A stretch of 64,000 nt of DNA from Bacteroides sp. (GTDB lineage Bacteria > Bacillota > Clostridia > Oscillospirales > Acutalibacteraceae), in NCBI GenBank assembly GCA_023665085.1, contig JAMPEQ010000002.1:124001-188000 (forward strand). The letters are read 5' to 3'. Position 1 is the stretch's first letter. The number at the start of each line of letters is the position of its first letter. Below are positions 35,166 through 43,855 of this stretch, piece after piece. Made by a program: the position numbers and the translations under genes. The notes under the pieces are model-generated. The model ran no database searches. It was not told the DNA's origin and saw nothing but the letters and a program-made list of their open reading frames with translations.

Positions 35166-35170
35166 GTATT

Positions 35171-35198
35171 ATTATAATGTCTTTTCAAAAATTGTCAA
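35171..35198 (-). promoter_or_regulatory. Promoter of the MATE gene
   Basis: Consensus TTGACA (35193-35198), a 16-base spacer and consensus TATAAT (35171-35176) on the minus strand. Transcription would start close to 35165, the base of the attenuator hairpin. Confidence 0.85.
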
Positions 35199-35247
35199 AG
35201 GCAATTTTGCACAAATTTAATCAATAAAAATATTTAAATTTATATTT

Positions 35248-35395
35248 CTGAGAGACACAATAATGTCCATACTGCTAAAAATCTATGACCACATGATAGA
35301 TGAGATTTTCTAGCAAAACAGAAAGTAATTAGCAGAATATGCAAACCAAAAAACAAAAAACAGTAAACGGATAAAAGAAAAGAGGCATGTTCATT
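35248..35395 (+). pseudogene. Decayed integrase C-terminal fragment (scar C)
   Basis: This stretch aligns with the 3' end of the intact integrase gene at about 60687-60825. Examples are AGCAAAACAGAAAG against the intact AGCAGAACAGAAAA, TTAGCAGAATATGC (identical in both), and a following CAGTAAACGGATAA against CAGTGAACGAATAA. The reading frame is broken by several stops. The tail is followed by AAAAGAGG, the start of the hairpin that follows the intact copy. It is therefore a relic of a related element, same orientation as the scar near 36.5 kb. Confidence 0.75.
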
Positions 35396-35443
35396 TGCTA
35401 ACGTCATGTAATAAGCAATTGAAAACAACAATCAAATATTGAA

Positions 35444-35615
35444 TTATTGGCATTTTCCGCATCTGCTGCAACCATTACAGGTCAGCCTCATTCCGCAATT
35501 TTGGCAACGTTCTTTAAAATATGGCTTGTACAGATTTTCCTCAGATATTGGATATCCCCAATTATCTGTGAGTTTAAAATCTATCGGTTTTCCTTGAAAG
35601 CTCAAGCCGGATTTA
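35444..35615 (-). pseudogene. Out-of-frame continuation of the exonuclease region with cysteine-rich end
   Basis: Directly beyond the exonuclease stop, a different frame reads a protein-like segment including GKPIDFKLTDNWGYP, LYKPYFKERCQNCG and a cysteine cluster ending in CNGCSRCGKCQ before a TAA at 35444-35446. The same frame can be followed back across an in-frame TAG into the last part of the exonuclease gene (reading VKDGKLYKLEG). This suggests that a frameshift and a nonsense change split a longer gene, or that a zinc-ribbon gene fragment was joined there. Confidence 0.5.
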
Positions 35616-36161
35616 TTAGCCTGCTAATTCTGAATACTGCCTTCCAGCTTGTAAAGCTTCCCGTCCTTTACAAATCTTCTGCCGGTGCAGCAAAATTTCA
35701 GCACAGGCTCGGCTATCACTTCCGGCCTGATGGTGATTAAGATATATTCCATAATAATCACATAACACATTCAACTTATGACTCATTCCGGGAAGAAGAC
35801 GCCTACCCATCTGCACAGTACAGAGATAGTGTATATACGATTTCCACTCAATTCCATAATCACTCAGACACCTTTTTAAAACTCCCATATCAAATACAGC
35901 ATTATGCGCTACCAACAGTCCGCTCGACATTAGAGGTTCTATTTGCCTCCAGACCTCCGGAAAGGTCGGTGCATCTGACACCATTTCATCATTAATCCCT
36001 GTTAGCTGCACATTAAAATAATCAAAATATGTTTCCGGATTGACCAAAGAATAAAATTCGTCAGCAATCACACCTTTTTCTATCACAGTTATTCCAATCG
36101 CACTCATGCGATTGCTCATGCGGTTCGGCGTTTCAACATCAAACACAACAAATCGTGACAT
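35616..36161 (-). CDS. DEDDh 3'-5' exonuclease (DnaQ/epsilon-like), possibly C-terminally damaged
   Basis: 181 residues. Exo I motif FVVFDVETPN at 4-13, an Exo II region with LVAHNAVFDMGVL near 83-95, and Exo III HHQAGSDSRACAEIL near 142-156 give a complete DEDDh active site. Related proteins act in DNA proofreading or repair, or as RNases such as RNase T. The last 25 residues (after LLH) look less natural than the alternative frame, which continues into a cysteine-rich segment, so the 3' end may be frameshifted. AGGAGG precedes the ATG. The gene lies between two decayed integrase tails, as if it were the cargo of an old insertion. Confidence 0.75.
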   Translation of the reverse strand: MSRFVVFDVETPNRMSNRMSAIGITVIEKGVIADEFYSLVNPETYFDYFNVQLTGINDEMVSDAPTFPEVWRQIEPLMSSGLLVAHNAVFDMGVLKRCLSDYGIEWKSYIHYLCTVQMGRRLLPGMSHKLNVLCDYYGIYLNHHQAGSDSRACAEILLHRQKICKGREALQAGRQYSELAG

Positions 36162-36436
36162 AGCCGTACCTCCTTATTTTTTCTGCTTTGATGCCATAAC
36201 CATATGGCTCTCATCAATCCATCGGCAAATATTATCAAAATAGACAGTTCCATCGAGCAATATTGGAACCAAATTTACTCGACAGATATGGCAATCACAA
36301 AATATTTTTAAAATTACCGGCACTTTACAATTTCCAAATATTATACCCAATATTTTTTTCGGTCAATAAGTAGGGGAATAAAACGAAAACTGCTCACCAA
36401 AAAAACAATCGAGATACTCAAATAATAGAGAATGTG

Positions 36437-36562
36437 CTTGGACAAAACAGAAAACGATCATCATAACATGCAAATTAAAAAAAGACAAAAAGAAGTAAAC
36501 GAATAAAAAACACAAAAAAGAGGTAGGGACACTGCAATTAATACAGTACACTACCTCAATTT
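36437..36562 (+). pseudogene. Decayed integrase tail plus hairpin (scar B)
   Basis: AAAACAGAAAACGAT at about 36444-36458 and GTAAACGAATAA near 36495 match the integrase 3' end (GAACAGAAAACGAT, GTGAACGAATAA). They are followed by AAAAAAGAGGTAGGGAC and a CACTACCTC arm, the counterpart of the hairpin after the intact gene. The rest of the 36162-36665 gap shows no gene; short frames there are interrupted or unconvincing. Confidence 0.75.
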
Positions 36563-36665
36563 GTTAATTAAAAAACCAAATATATCATTTTTCATATAAC
36601 AAGGTTCATATTCTATATATTAGCCAAATACGAGTAGAATCTAATACCCTAAAATAATTTAGTTA

Positions 36666-37028
36666 TTAATTACCTAATAATTCACTTTGTTTCTTTTTAC
36701 TGAAGCTGTTTATGACTAAGTTATATGATTTATCCAACATATCTTTTAAGACATCATCAGGCACATTACCATTTGGATTAATAGAATTCCAATGAATCTT
36801 ATTCATATAGTATCCGGGAATTATATCTTTGTACAGCTTTCTTAACAACTCACTTTCATCGGGATTCAGTTTTAATGTTATGTATTTTTCATTATTACTG
36901 CTATCAAGGCATATTGCGACAAACATCTTTTCTCCTATTTTATAACGAATCCAATTCCATTCAATTTTCAAATCCTTAGTTACACCGACTTTATTCATTA
37001 AATAGTCGTCAATCCAATCATACTTCAT
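36666..37028 (-). CDS. MmcQ/YjbR-family protein
   Basis: 120 residues from ATG 37028; a TTG at 37040 is in frame but less likely. The sequence has the family pattern: a start of about YDWIDDYLMNKVGVTKDLK, KIGEKMFVAICLD in the middle, then LKLNPDESELLRKLY and MNKIHWNSI with the characteristic His-Trp. YjbR-like proteins have a CyaY/double-wing fold and are thought to bind DNA, though their role is unclear. It has its own promoter at 37117-37145. Confidence 0.82.
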   Translation of the reverse strand: MKYDWIDDYLMNKVGVTKDLKIEWNWIRYKIGEKMFVAICLDSSNNEKYITLKLNPDESELLRKLYKDIIPGYYMNKIHWNSINPNGNVPDDVLKDMLDKSYNLVINSFSKKKQSELLGN

Positions 37029-37116
37029 AAAAAATTCCAAACCCTTATAAATTTCTCAAGTTATTAATATCTCAGAATACTCTGATGATGCACAATTTTT
37101 CAATTTATCGACTACA

Positions 37117-37145
37117 ATTATACCATAAGGACAAAAATAATTCAA
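37117..37145 (-). promoter_or_regulatory. Promoter of the YjbR-like gene
   Basis: On the minus strand TTGAAT (37140-37145), a 17-base spacer and TATAAT (37117-37122), about 90 bases before the ATG. Confidence 0.7.
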
Positions 37146-37166
37146 AAAAACTATAAGTATTAATAT

Positions 37167-38519
37167 TTATGCTTTCTGTTTAATAATATATCTCTTTGAT
37201 GGTTTTACAATAAGCATTACAACCAAAATAACAATTGCTGTTACACCGAGGCTAAGCGGATACACCTGCATAATTCTTGCAAAGGATGGTGATTGCTGAA
37301 ATATAGTGAACACCCAAACAAGACGCACACCGCAAATTCCGACGACTGAACAGGCAGCAGGAATAAACGAAACGCCAAAGCCACGCAAATACCCCGATAA
37401 TCCCTCCTGCAAAATACTAAACAAATATGCAAATAAAATATACTTCAAGCGTATTTGTCCTGCAGAGATAACATCAATGTCGGTATTGAAAATACTCAGC
37501 AGCGGATGACTGAACAGCAAAACAAATCCTCCTACTGCAACTGTGCTTATCAGGCTTTGGAGCAGAGAAAGACGCAGTGTTTTTCGGCAGCGGTCATTTT
37601 TACCGGCCCCATAGTTTTGACCAACAAAAGTGGTACAAGCCTGACCAAAAGAGTTCATTATGTAATAGACAAAAACCTCAAGATTAAATGCTGCTGAGGA
37701 TGCCGCCATAATTGTTGTGCCAAGGCTGTTGACAGCAGACTGAATAATGATATTTGCAAATGAGAATACCATTCCCTGAACACCGGCAGGTATTCCGATT
37801 TTCAAAATTTGTCCGAATACCGCCTTGTGTATCCGCAGCTTTTTTATGCTGATTTTAATTGGCAAATCTGTTTTTATAAGTGAAATTAACAATATGAGTG
37901 AGCTTATAAGATTAGAAAGCACGGTTGCTGTTGCTACACCATCTACATCCATACCAAGCACAAGCACAAAGAACAAATTGAGAGCTACATTAAGTACACC
38001 TGAAATAATCAATGCAATCAGCGGTGTTCTGGTATTACCACAGCTTCTGTAAATTGCGGATTCAAAGTTATAAAGCAGAATTACAGGCATACCAAGCAAA
38101 TAAATTCTTAGATATTTAATAGACAGTGGATACACTTCAATCGGAACATCAAGCATATTTACAATGCTTGGTGCTAAAAATTCCCCTAATACTGCAAGAA
38201 AAAGTCCTCCGAGCAAAGCCACAATTACAGATGTGTGCACAGCTTTTGATACTTTTGTATTATCCTTTTGACCGATTGCTCTCGCGATAATTACATTGCT
38301 TCCTAAGGAAATTCCAACAAAAAGATTGATAAACAAGCCAATAACAGGAGCATTGCTTCCAACTGCTGCCATAGCCTCTTTGCCTGAAAACCGCCCTACT
38401 ACTGCTATATCAGCCGCATTAAAAAGCTGCTGTAAAATACCTGTTACAGCAAGCGGTATTGCATATTTAATAATTTTATCTCCCAATGAGCCGTTAATCA
38501 TATCCATTTGCTTTTTCAT
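37167..38519 (-). CDS. MATE-family efflux transporter (second copy, NorM/DinF-like)
   Basis: 450 residues, about twelve transmembrane segments, with the MATE pattern GSLGDKIIKYAIPLAVTGIL near residues 10-29 and NAADIAVVGRFSG following. It is not a recent duplicate of the 33702 gene, since the sequences differ throughout. The start is unusual: AAGGAG is ideally spaced for an ATG that is followed at once by TAA (38526-38521), while the true ATG at 38519 lies 13 bases from the ribosome site. Substrate unknown. Confidence 0.88.
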   Translation of the reverse strand: MKKQMDMINGSLGDKIIKYAIPLAVTGILQQLFNAADIAVVGRFSGKEAMAAVGSNAPVIGLFINLFVGISLGSNVIIARAIGQKDNTKVSKAVHTSVIVALLGGLFLAVLGEFLAPSIVNMLDVPIEVYPLSIKYLRIYLLGMPVILLYNFESAIYRSCGNTRTPLIALIISGVLNVALNLFFVLVLGMDVDGVATATVLSNLISSLILLISLIKTDLPIKISIKKLRIHKAVFGQILKIGIPAGVQGMVFSFANIIIQSAVNSLGTTIMAASSAAFNLEVFVYYIMNSFGQACTTFVGQNYGAGKNDRCRKTLRLSLLQSLISTVAVGGFVLLFSHPLLSIFNTDIDVISAGQIRLKYILFAYLFSILQEGLSGYLRGFGVSFIPAACSVVGICGVRLVWVFTIFQQSPSFARIMQVYPLSLGVTAIVILVVMLIVKPSKRYIIKQKA

Positions 38520-38520
38520 G

Positions 38521-38538
38521 TTACATTATTTTCTCCTT
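38521..38538 (-). promoter_or_regulatory. Start-stop (ATG-TAA) minimal upstream ORF at the second MATE gene
   Basis: On the minus strand AAGGAG (38538-38533), six bases, then ATGTAA (38526-38521), one base, then the MATE ATG (38519). The ribosome site serves the start-stop better than the gene. It may modulate initiation or be neutral. Confidence 0.45.
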
Positions 38539-38661
38539 TTTCATTAGGTACAAATGCTTCAAACTGCATTTCTTTTAACTGGTTCACAAAATGAAAGGCA
38601 TACACTTTATTTTTATAGCGATATAATATCATAAAATTATAAACACATCAATACCGCTTAC

Positions 38662-38690
38662 TTTACAAATATTTTTTCCACTGGTATAAT
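38662..38690 (+). promoter_or_regulatory. Promoter of the carboxylesterase-GH31 operon
   Basis: TTTACA (38662-38667), a 17-base spacer and TATAAT (38685-38690), 35 bases before the ATG at 38725. Confidence 0.75.
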
Positions 38691-38724
38691 ATAAATAATC
38701 TATTTTAAGTTAAGGATAATAATT

Positions 38725-40056
38725 ATGAACACGATTACACTGAACACAAAATGCGGCAAAATTGTCGGCATACAGGCGAAAGATTACACAGAATTTCGTT
38801 CCATAAAATATGCCGATGCAAAAAGATGGGAATACCCGAAGCAAGTTACAGAATGGAACAGCGAGTATGATGCCACCTGTTTTAAGGACTGCTCCTATCA
38901 AAGGCGTGCATTTGAGGAGGATTCTGTCTGCAATAAATTTTATCACAAGGAATTTCGCAGAGGACTTTCCTTTACCTACAGTGAAGACTGCCAGTATCTC
39001 AATATATGGGCGCCAAAAAATGCAAAGGACTGCCCTGTTCTCATTTATATTCACGGTGGAAGCTTTACTGGCGGAAGCACGGATGAAGGACATCTTAACG
39101 GAAGCGAGTTTGCGAAAAACGGTATTATTCTTATTTCAATGAATTACCGTCTTGGTCCTTACGGCTTCTGTTCACACCCCGATTTGAAGAATGATGAGGG
39201 TGTATGCGGCAATTACGGACTTTATGACCAATACACTGCAATCAAATGGGTTAAGGAAAACATTTCTGCCTTTGGTGGTAATCCTGACAAAATCACGCTT
39301 TCAGGTCAAAGTGCAGGAGCAATGAGTGTTGACATTCAAATCTCAAATCCGATGTGCGCAGGTTGGTTTTCAGGTGCATATATGATGAGCGGTGCCGCAA
39401 TGCAGAGAGGACTGTTAAAACCCTTAAAGCCCGAAAAAACACGTGATTTTTGGGAAACAATCATAAAAAATGCCGGACTTAATACCATTCAGGAGCTGAA
39501 AAATGCTGATGCTAAAACGCTTTATTATGCATGGTATGAGGCTTGCCAAAACTCAATACTCACTATGCCGTACACCTTTCCCGTTTATGACGGCAAGTTG
39601 CTTTGTGAGGACAGCTTTAAAATGAATCAGCTGCCTGACATTCCTTATGTTTTAGGTGTTACCATTACAGATATGATTCCGATTGTGCTTAAAGGAATTA
39701 CCAAAAAATGGATAAAATCTGCTGCCAAAAACAACAGCAAATGCTACACTTATCTTTTTGCACGCAAGCTTCCGGGCGACGACCGTGGAGCATGGCACGC
39801 TTGTGATTTGCTTTATGCGTTCAAAACACTTAATTTCAGCTGGCGTCCCTTTGATAAAACCGACTATGAAATTGCAAACCAAATGCACAAATCCCTATGT
39901 GCCTTTGCAAAAAACGGTGATCCTAACTGCAATGCTCTTCCGAAATGGAAAGGCGGCGGCAAAAAAGTAATGGTATTCTGTGATGAAACCAGAATGTCAG
40001 GCTGGAAAACTTCCGAGCTTATTAAGAACACATTTACAAGCGGAGGATTTATTTAA
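38725..40056 (+). CDS. Type B carboxylesterase
   Basis: 443 residues of the alpha/beta hydrolase fold. The oxyanion motif IYIHGGSFTGGS lies near 108-119, MNYRLGPYGF near 138-147, and the nucleophile Ser in SGQSAGA near 193-199. A candidate catalytic His is in WHACDLLYAF near 350. It lacks a signal peptide and is somewhat shorter than classical members (about 500). Stop and start of the next GH31 gene overlap (TAATG), so it probably removes ester groups from the substrate of that enzyme. Substrate unknown. Confidence 0.85.
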   Translation: MNTITLNTKCGKIVGIQAKDYTEFRSIKYADAKRWEYPKQVTEWNSEYDATCFKDCSYQRRAFEEDSVCNKFYHKEFRRGLSFTYSEDCQYLNIWAPKNAKDCPVLIYIHGGSFTGGSTDEGHLNGSEFAKNGIILISMNYRLGPYGFCSHPDLKNDEGVCGNYGLYDQYTAIKWVKENISAFGGNPDKITLSGQSAGAMSVDIQISNPMCAGWFSGAYMMSGAAMQRGLLKPLKPEKTRDFWETIIKNAGLNTIQELKNADAKTLYYAWYEACQNSILTMPYTFPVYDGKLLCEDSFKMNQLPDIPYVLGVTITDMIPIVLKGITKKWIKSAAKNNSKCYTYLFARKLPGDDRGAWHACDLLYAFKTLNFSWRPFDKTDYEIANQMHKSLCAFAKNGDPNCNALPKWKGGGKKVMVFCDETRMSGWKTSELIKNTFTSGGFI

Positions 40057-42353
40057 TGAAATTCGACCACAAATTCATACTGAAAACATCGGATGCACAC
40101 TGCAGATTATACTGCTGTAATGACATAAATGCACAAATTGATTTTATAGATAAAAGCTGTATTCGAGTTGCTGTTTATAAAGATAAAAAAAATATGCTGC
40201 CTACTTTCAGTATAAATCCTGCAGGAAACCATTCCCAAAACGGCAGAACAAGACTTGACACTGACGGCTTTATGATGTACACACCCGAGGTTATTTCGCA
40301 TCAAAGCTGTGAGGAATTTTTCCTTGAAGATAATATCAAAATTGAGCTGAACCTCAATAATTTCCTTTTAAGCTATGTGCAGAATAATCAACTGCTGTTT
40401 TGTGACAGAGCACCTCTTGCTTATAATTTTGAAAATGAATTTGGCAAGGACAGCTATCACTACATTTCAAGAGCTAATGGTGAAAAGATATTCGGCTTGG
40501 GCGACAAGGGCGGTGAGCTTAACAAAGCAGGCAGGGCATTTCGTATTGAAACAACGGACTGTATGGGATATGATGCCCGCTCAAACGATCCCCTTTATAA
40601 GCACATTCCTTTTTATATCTGTGAAAACAGTGTGGGCTGCTATGGTATATTTTACGATACAAGTGACACAGCCTATATCGACCTCGGCAAGGAAATAAAC
40701 AATTATTACGAGCCATACAAATATTTCAGAACAGCTGATGACTGCCTGGTTTACTATGTATTTTTCGGCACAAAGCTTTCTATCCTCCAGCAGTTTGCAA
40801 GACTGTGCGGAAAGCAGGCATTTCCTCCGAAATGGAGCTTTGACTACTGTGCAAGCACTATGGCATATACAGATGCACCTGATTCTGAAAAGCAGATGAA
40901 CGCTTTTCTTGATAAAGTCAAAGATCTGGGGCTCAGTTGTTCGGGTTTTTATCTTTCATCAGGTTACACCTCAATTGGTGCACAAAGATATGTTTTTAAC
41001 TGGAATACGGACAAATTCCCAAAACCAAAAGAATTTATCAAACATTTCTCAGACAATGGCATAGAAATAATACCTAACATCAAGCCAGCTTTCTTATGCG
41101 ACCATCCAATGTATAATGAAATTGCGAAAAAAGGTCTCTTTGTTAAAAACCCTGACAACACACCATTTATAACTCGCTTTTGGGACGGCAATGGCAGCTA
41201 TCTCGATTTCACTAACAAAAAGGCTTTTGACTTTTGGAAAGTGCAGGTATGCGAAAAGCTGCTTAATAATGGCATTACTGCAACGTGGAATGACAACAAT
41301 GAGTTTGACATAAAGGATACAGATGCTGTTGCCTGCGGATTTGAAAACGGCAGTGTGAATGCCGAGCGTATCCGCAGTATCCTCACCTACTTAATGGTAG
41401 AGGCATCATATCAGGCTCAGATTAAAAAAAGACCTGACCTGCGTCCGTTTCTTTCTACAAGGAGCGGTGGTATAGGTATTCGACGACTGGCACAAACCTG
41501 GTCGGGTGATAATCGCACAGCATTCAGTGATTTACGTTACTGCCATTATATCGGACTTACAATGTCACTGTCGGGACTGTATTTCTATGGCCACGATTTG
41601 GGCGGATTTTCGGGTGATATGCCGTCAAGAGAGCTACTTCTCAGGTGGATTCAGCACGGCATATTTGAACCGAGATTTACCATTCATTCCTGGAATGCAG
41701 ACGGCTCGGCAACAATGCCATGGAGCTATCCTGACATCATTGATGATGTTAAAAAAATATTCTCTCAAAGAAAGCAGTTAAAACCGTATCTGTATAACTG
41801 TGCCTATAACGCAGTGGAAAAGGAAATCCCGATTAACGCACCACTGTTTTTGTATTACGATGATGAAAACATAAACACAAACAGCAACTCCTTTATGTTC
41901 GGACGTGATATATTAGTCACCTTTGTTTTTGATGAGGGAGAAGAAAAAATCGCTGTATACCTGCCAAGGAGTGACGACTGGTATCTTGACGGCAAGCTTT
42001 ATGAAGGCGGTCAGGAGACAACACTGACAATATCTTCCAATGCAAAAATGCCTTATTTTGTTCGCAGCGGCAGTATCATTCCTACTGACGAAGGAGAATA
42101 CGGCTTCAGCACTGACGAAAAGCTGATTTTTACTGTTTACCCTACCAAGTCAGGTGAATTTCAATCGGAATTTTTTGATGATGACGGTCTTAGCTTTAAA
42201 TATCAAAACAATGATTGTATTAGGCTGAAATTCACTGTCAAATGCACAGATGACAGTGTTAAGGTTTCATATAAAAATGACGGAAATAAGCAAATCACTC
42301 CTGATATACAATTATGTAAAGGCGATAAAAGAAAGCTTATCATTGAATCATAA
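40056..42353 (+). CDS. Glycoside hydrolase family 31 (alpha-glucosidase-like)
   Basis: 765 residues, cytosolic. The GH31 catalytic nucleophile Asp is in ATWNDNNEFD near 410-419 (WNDMNEP in most), the acid/base Asp in WSGDNRTAF near 480-488, and GHDLGGFSG near 508-516 is conserved. N-terminal beta domains and a C-terminal beta region (VYPTKSG) complete the usual architecture. GH31 includes alpha-glucosidases and alpha-xylosidases; this one lacks the sulfoquinovosidase signature seen in the other GH31 at 49329. The cotranscribed esterase suggests a partly acylated oligosaccharide. Confidence 0.88.
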   Translation: MKFDHKFILKTSDAHCRLYCCNDINAQIDFIDKSCIRVAVYKDKKNMLPTFSINPAGNHSQNGRTRLDTDGFMMYTPEVISHQSCEEFFLEDNIKIELNLNNFLLSYVQNNQLLFCDRAPLAYNFENEFGKDSYHYISRANGEKIFGLGDKGGELNKAGRAFRIETTDCMGYDARSNDPLYKHIPFYICENSVGCYGIFYDTSDTAYIDLGKEINNYYEPYKYFRTADDCLVYYVFFGTKLSILQQFARLCGKQAFPPKWSFDYCASTMAYTDAPDSEKQMNAFLDKVKDLGLSCSGFYLSSGYTSIGAQRYVFNWNTDKFPKPKEFIKHFSDNGIEIIPNIKPAFLCDHPMYNEIAKKGLFVKNPDNTPFITRFWDGNGSYLDFTNKKAFDFWKVQVCEKLLNNGITATWNDNNEFDIKDTDAVACGFENGSVNAERIRSILTYLMVEASYQAQIKKRPDLRPFLSTRSGGIGIRRLAQTWSGDNRTAFSDLRYCHYIGLTMSLSGLYFYGHDLGGFSGDMPSRELLLRWIQHGIFEPRFTIHSWNADGSATMPWSYPDIIDDVKKIFSQRKQLKPYLYNCAYNAVEKEIPINAPLFLYYDDENINTNSNSFMFGRDILVTFVFDEGEEKIAVYLPRSDDWYLDGKLYEGGQETTLTISSNAKMPYFVRSGSIIPTDEGEYGFSTDEKLIFTVYPTKSGEFQSEFFDDDGLSFKYQNNDCIRLKFTVKCTDDSVKVSYKNDGNKQITPDIQLCKGDKRKLIIES

Positions 42354-42370
42354 ATAAATTTAATATACAA

Positions 42371-42411
42371 AAAAGACTGCCGCATCAATGTATTAGATGC
42401 GGCAGTCTTTT
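42371..42411. terminator. Bidirectional terminator between GH31 and the sulfoquinovose operon
   Basis: A 16-bp perfect stem, AAAAGACTGCCGCATC (42371-42386) and its complement (42396-42411), loop 9 bases. T-runs in both directions. Confidence 0.88.
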
Positions 42412-42425
42412 CCATTACAAAACAT

Positions 42426-43838
42426 TTAATTATTTCTCATATTATCAAGCTTATCATGCAGTATCTTAAGTTGTTTCTTCGAAAGCTTATAACAGAATGT
42501 AAGCAGAACAAACATAATTACAAGCATAACAGCAGGAACAATAGTTGCAGAGTCATAAAGCTTTGTCAGCACCTCAGGTGGCTGTGACGCAAGCTTTCCG
42601 TTATATCCAATAATACCGAGTATTGCCGATGCACCTGCACCTGCAATCGTCTGTCCAAGCTTTCTTGCAAAAGAATAGAAGCTATAAGATGTACCCTCTT
42701 CACGCCTTCCTGAAAGAAATTCCTGATAATCTATTACATCCATAACAAGTGCCCATACTTCCAGAACCAGAAAGGTCTGGCCCGCACCTGAAAGGAATAC
42801 AAGTGCAAGGAACACATAAGGATTATCAACCAACGGTGTAAAGCGCATAAGATACATAATTACATTTATAACAGCAGCAAAAGCAAGACCAAAGGCACAA
42901 ATTTCCTTTTTGCCGAATTTTCTAATAAGCTTTCCCATAAACGGCAGGAACATCGCCATTGGCAGATATGTGCATATTGTTACAATGCTATACAGTCCCG
43001 GCTTTTCAAAATAGTTTTTGAAAAGATAATTATACACAGTCTGTGTGTACATCTGGAAACAGATAAGCAACATTGAAACCACACAGAGCACAATGAACGG
43101 CTTGTTTTTAATAAGTATACCCATCGTTCTGAACATACTATAGTTTTCCTGCTTCTGCGCAGGGGGAAGCTTAACTCTCTCCTTGGTGAGTTTAAAGTGA
43201 CCGATAAAAACAAGAATTGAAACCAGGCAGAGAATACCGACTGCAAGGGAAAGCTTTGTTGAATCAAGCACCTTTGCAGATGTACCATTCGCACTGATAA
43301 CCGTTGAGTAAACTACAAGAGGCAGTAAAATCTGTGCAGGCAGTCCGCCGATACCTGCGCCGATTGACCTCCACATAGAAAGGGATGAACGTTCAATTTC
43401 ATCATCGGTGATTACAGATGCCAGTGAACCGTAAGGAATATTTACACCCGTATAAAGCATACCGTAAATGATATATGTAATGTAAGCATAAATCAGATAC
43501 TGATTATCGGACAGCCCGGGAATTTTTGTAAACATAAGAAATCCTGCAACTGCCATAGGAAAGGACGCCCACAGAATATACGGTCTGAATCTGCCGAATT
43601 TTGTAGGCTTTCTGGAATCGATGAACGATCCCCACAGTGGATCATTAATCGCATCCCACACACGTGCAACAATCATCAGCACAGTGATTTTTCCTGCAGA
43701 GATACCAAGAACATCAGTGTAAAACATATTCAGGAATGCTGAAACCAAACCAAAGGTCATAAGACCGCCCATATCGCCCATTGCGTAGCCAATCTTATCC
43801 TTGAACTTAATTCCATGTGTGCTCATTTGTTGACTCAT
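42426..43838 (-). CDS. GPH-family sugar transporter, probable sulfoquinovose importer
   Basis: 470 residues with twelve helices and GPH motifs (FKDKIGYAMGDMGG near the start, ARVWDAINDPLWGSFIDS near 52-69, KFGRFRPYILW). GGGGG precedes the ATG. It is the last gene of the operon containing sulfoquinovosidase, isomerase, transaldolase and reductase genes, so import of sulfoquinovose or its glycosides is the best guess. This parallels YihO/YihP of the E. coli pathway, which belong to the same family. The other GPH protein in the window, at 16331, lies in a GH4 operon. Confidence 0.85.
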   Translation of the reverse strand: MSQQMSTHGIKFKDKIGYAMGDMGGLMTFGLVSAFLNMFYTDVLGISAGKITVLMIVARVWDAINDPLWGSFIDSRKPTKFGRFRPYILWASFPMAVAGFLMFTKIPGLSDNQYLIYAYITYIIYGMLYTGVNIPYGSLASVITDDEIERSSLSMWRSIGAGIGGLPAQILLPLVVYSTVISANGTSAKVLDSTKLSLAVGILCLVSILVFIGHFKLTKERVKLPPAQKQENYSMFRTMGILIKNKPFIVLCVVSMLLICFQMYTQTVYNYLFKNYFEKPGLYSIVTICTYLPMAMFLPFMGKLIRKFGKKEICAFGLAFAAVINVIMYLMRFTPLVDNPYVFLALVFLSGAGQTFLVLEVWALVMDVIDYQEFLSGRREEGTSYSFYSFARKLGQTIAGAGASAILGIIGYNGKLASQPPEVLTKLYDSATIVPAVMLVIMFVLLTFCYKLSKKQLKILHDKLDNMRNN

Positions 43839-43855
43839 AATTTTACCCCCTCATA

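Noticed and set aside
36363-36551. Short frame on the minus strand inside scar B
   Set aside because: It is the reverse reading of decayed integrase sequence and AT-rich hairpin, without a start site.
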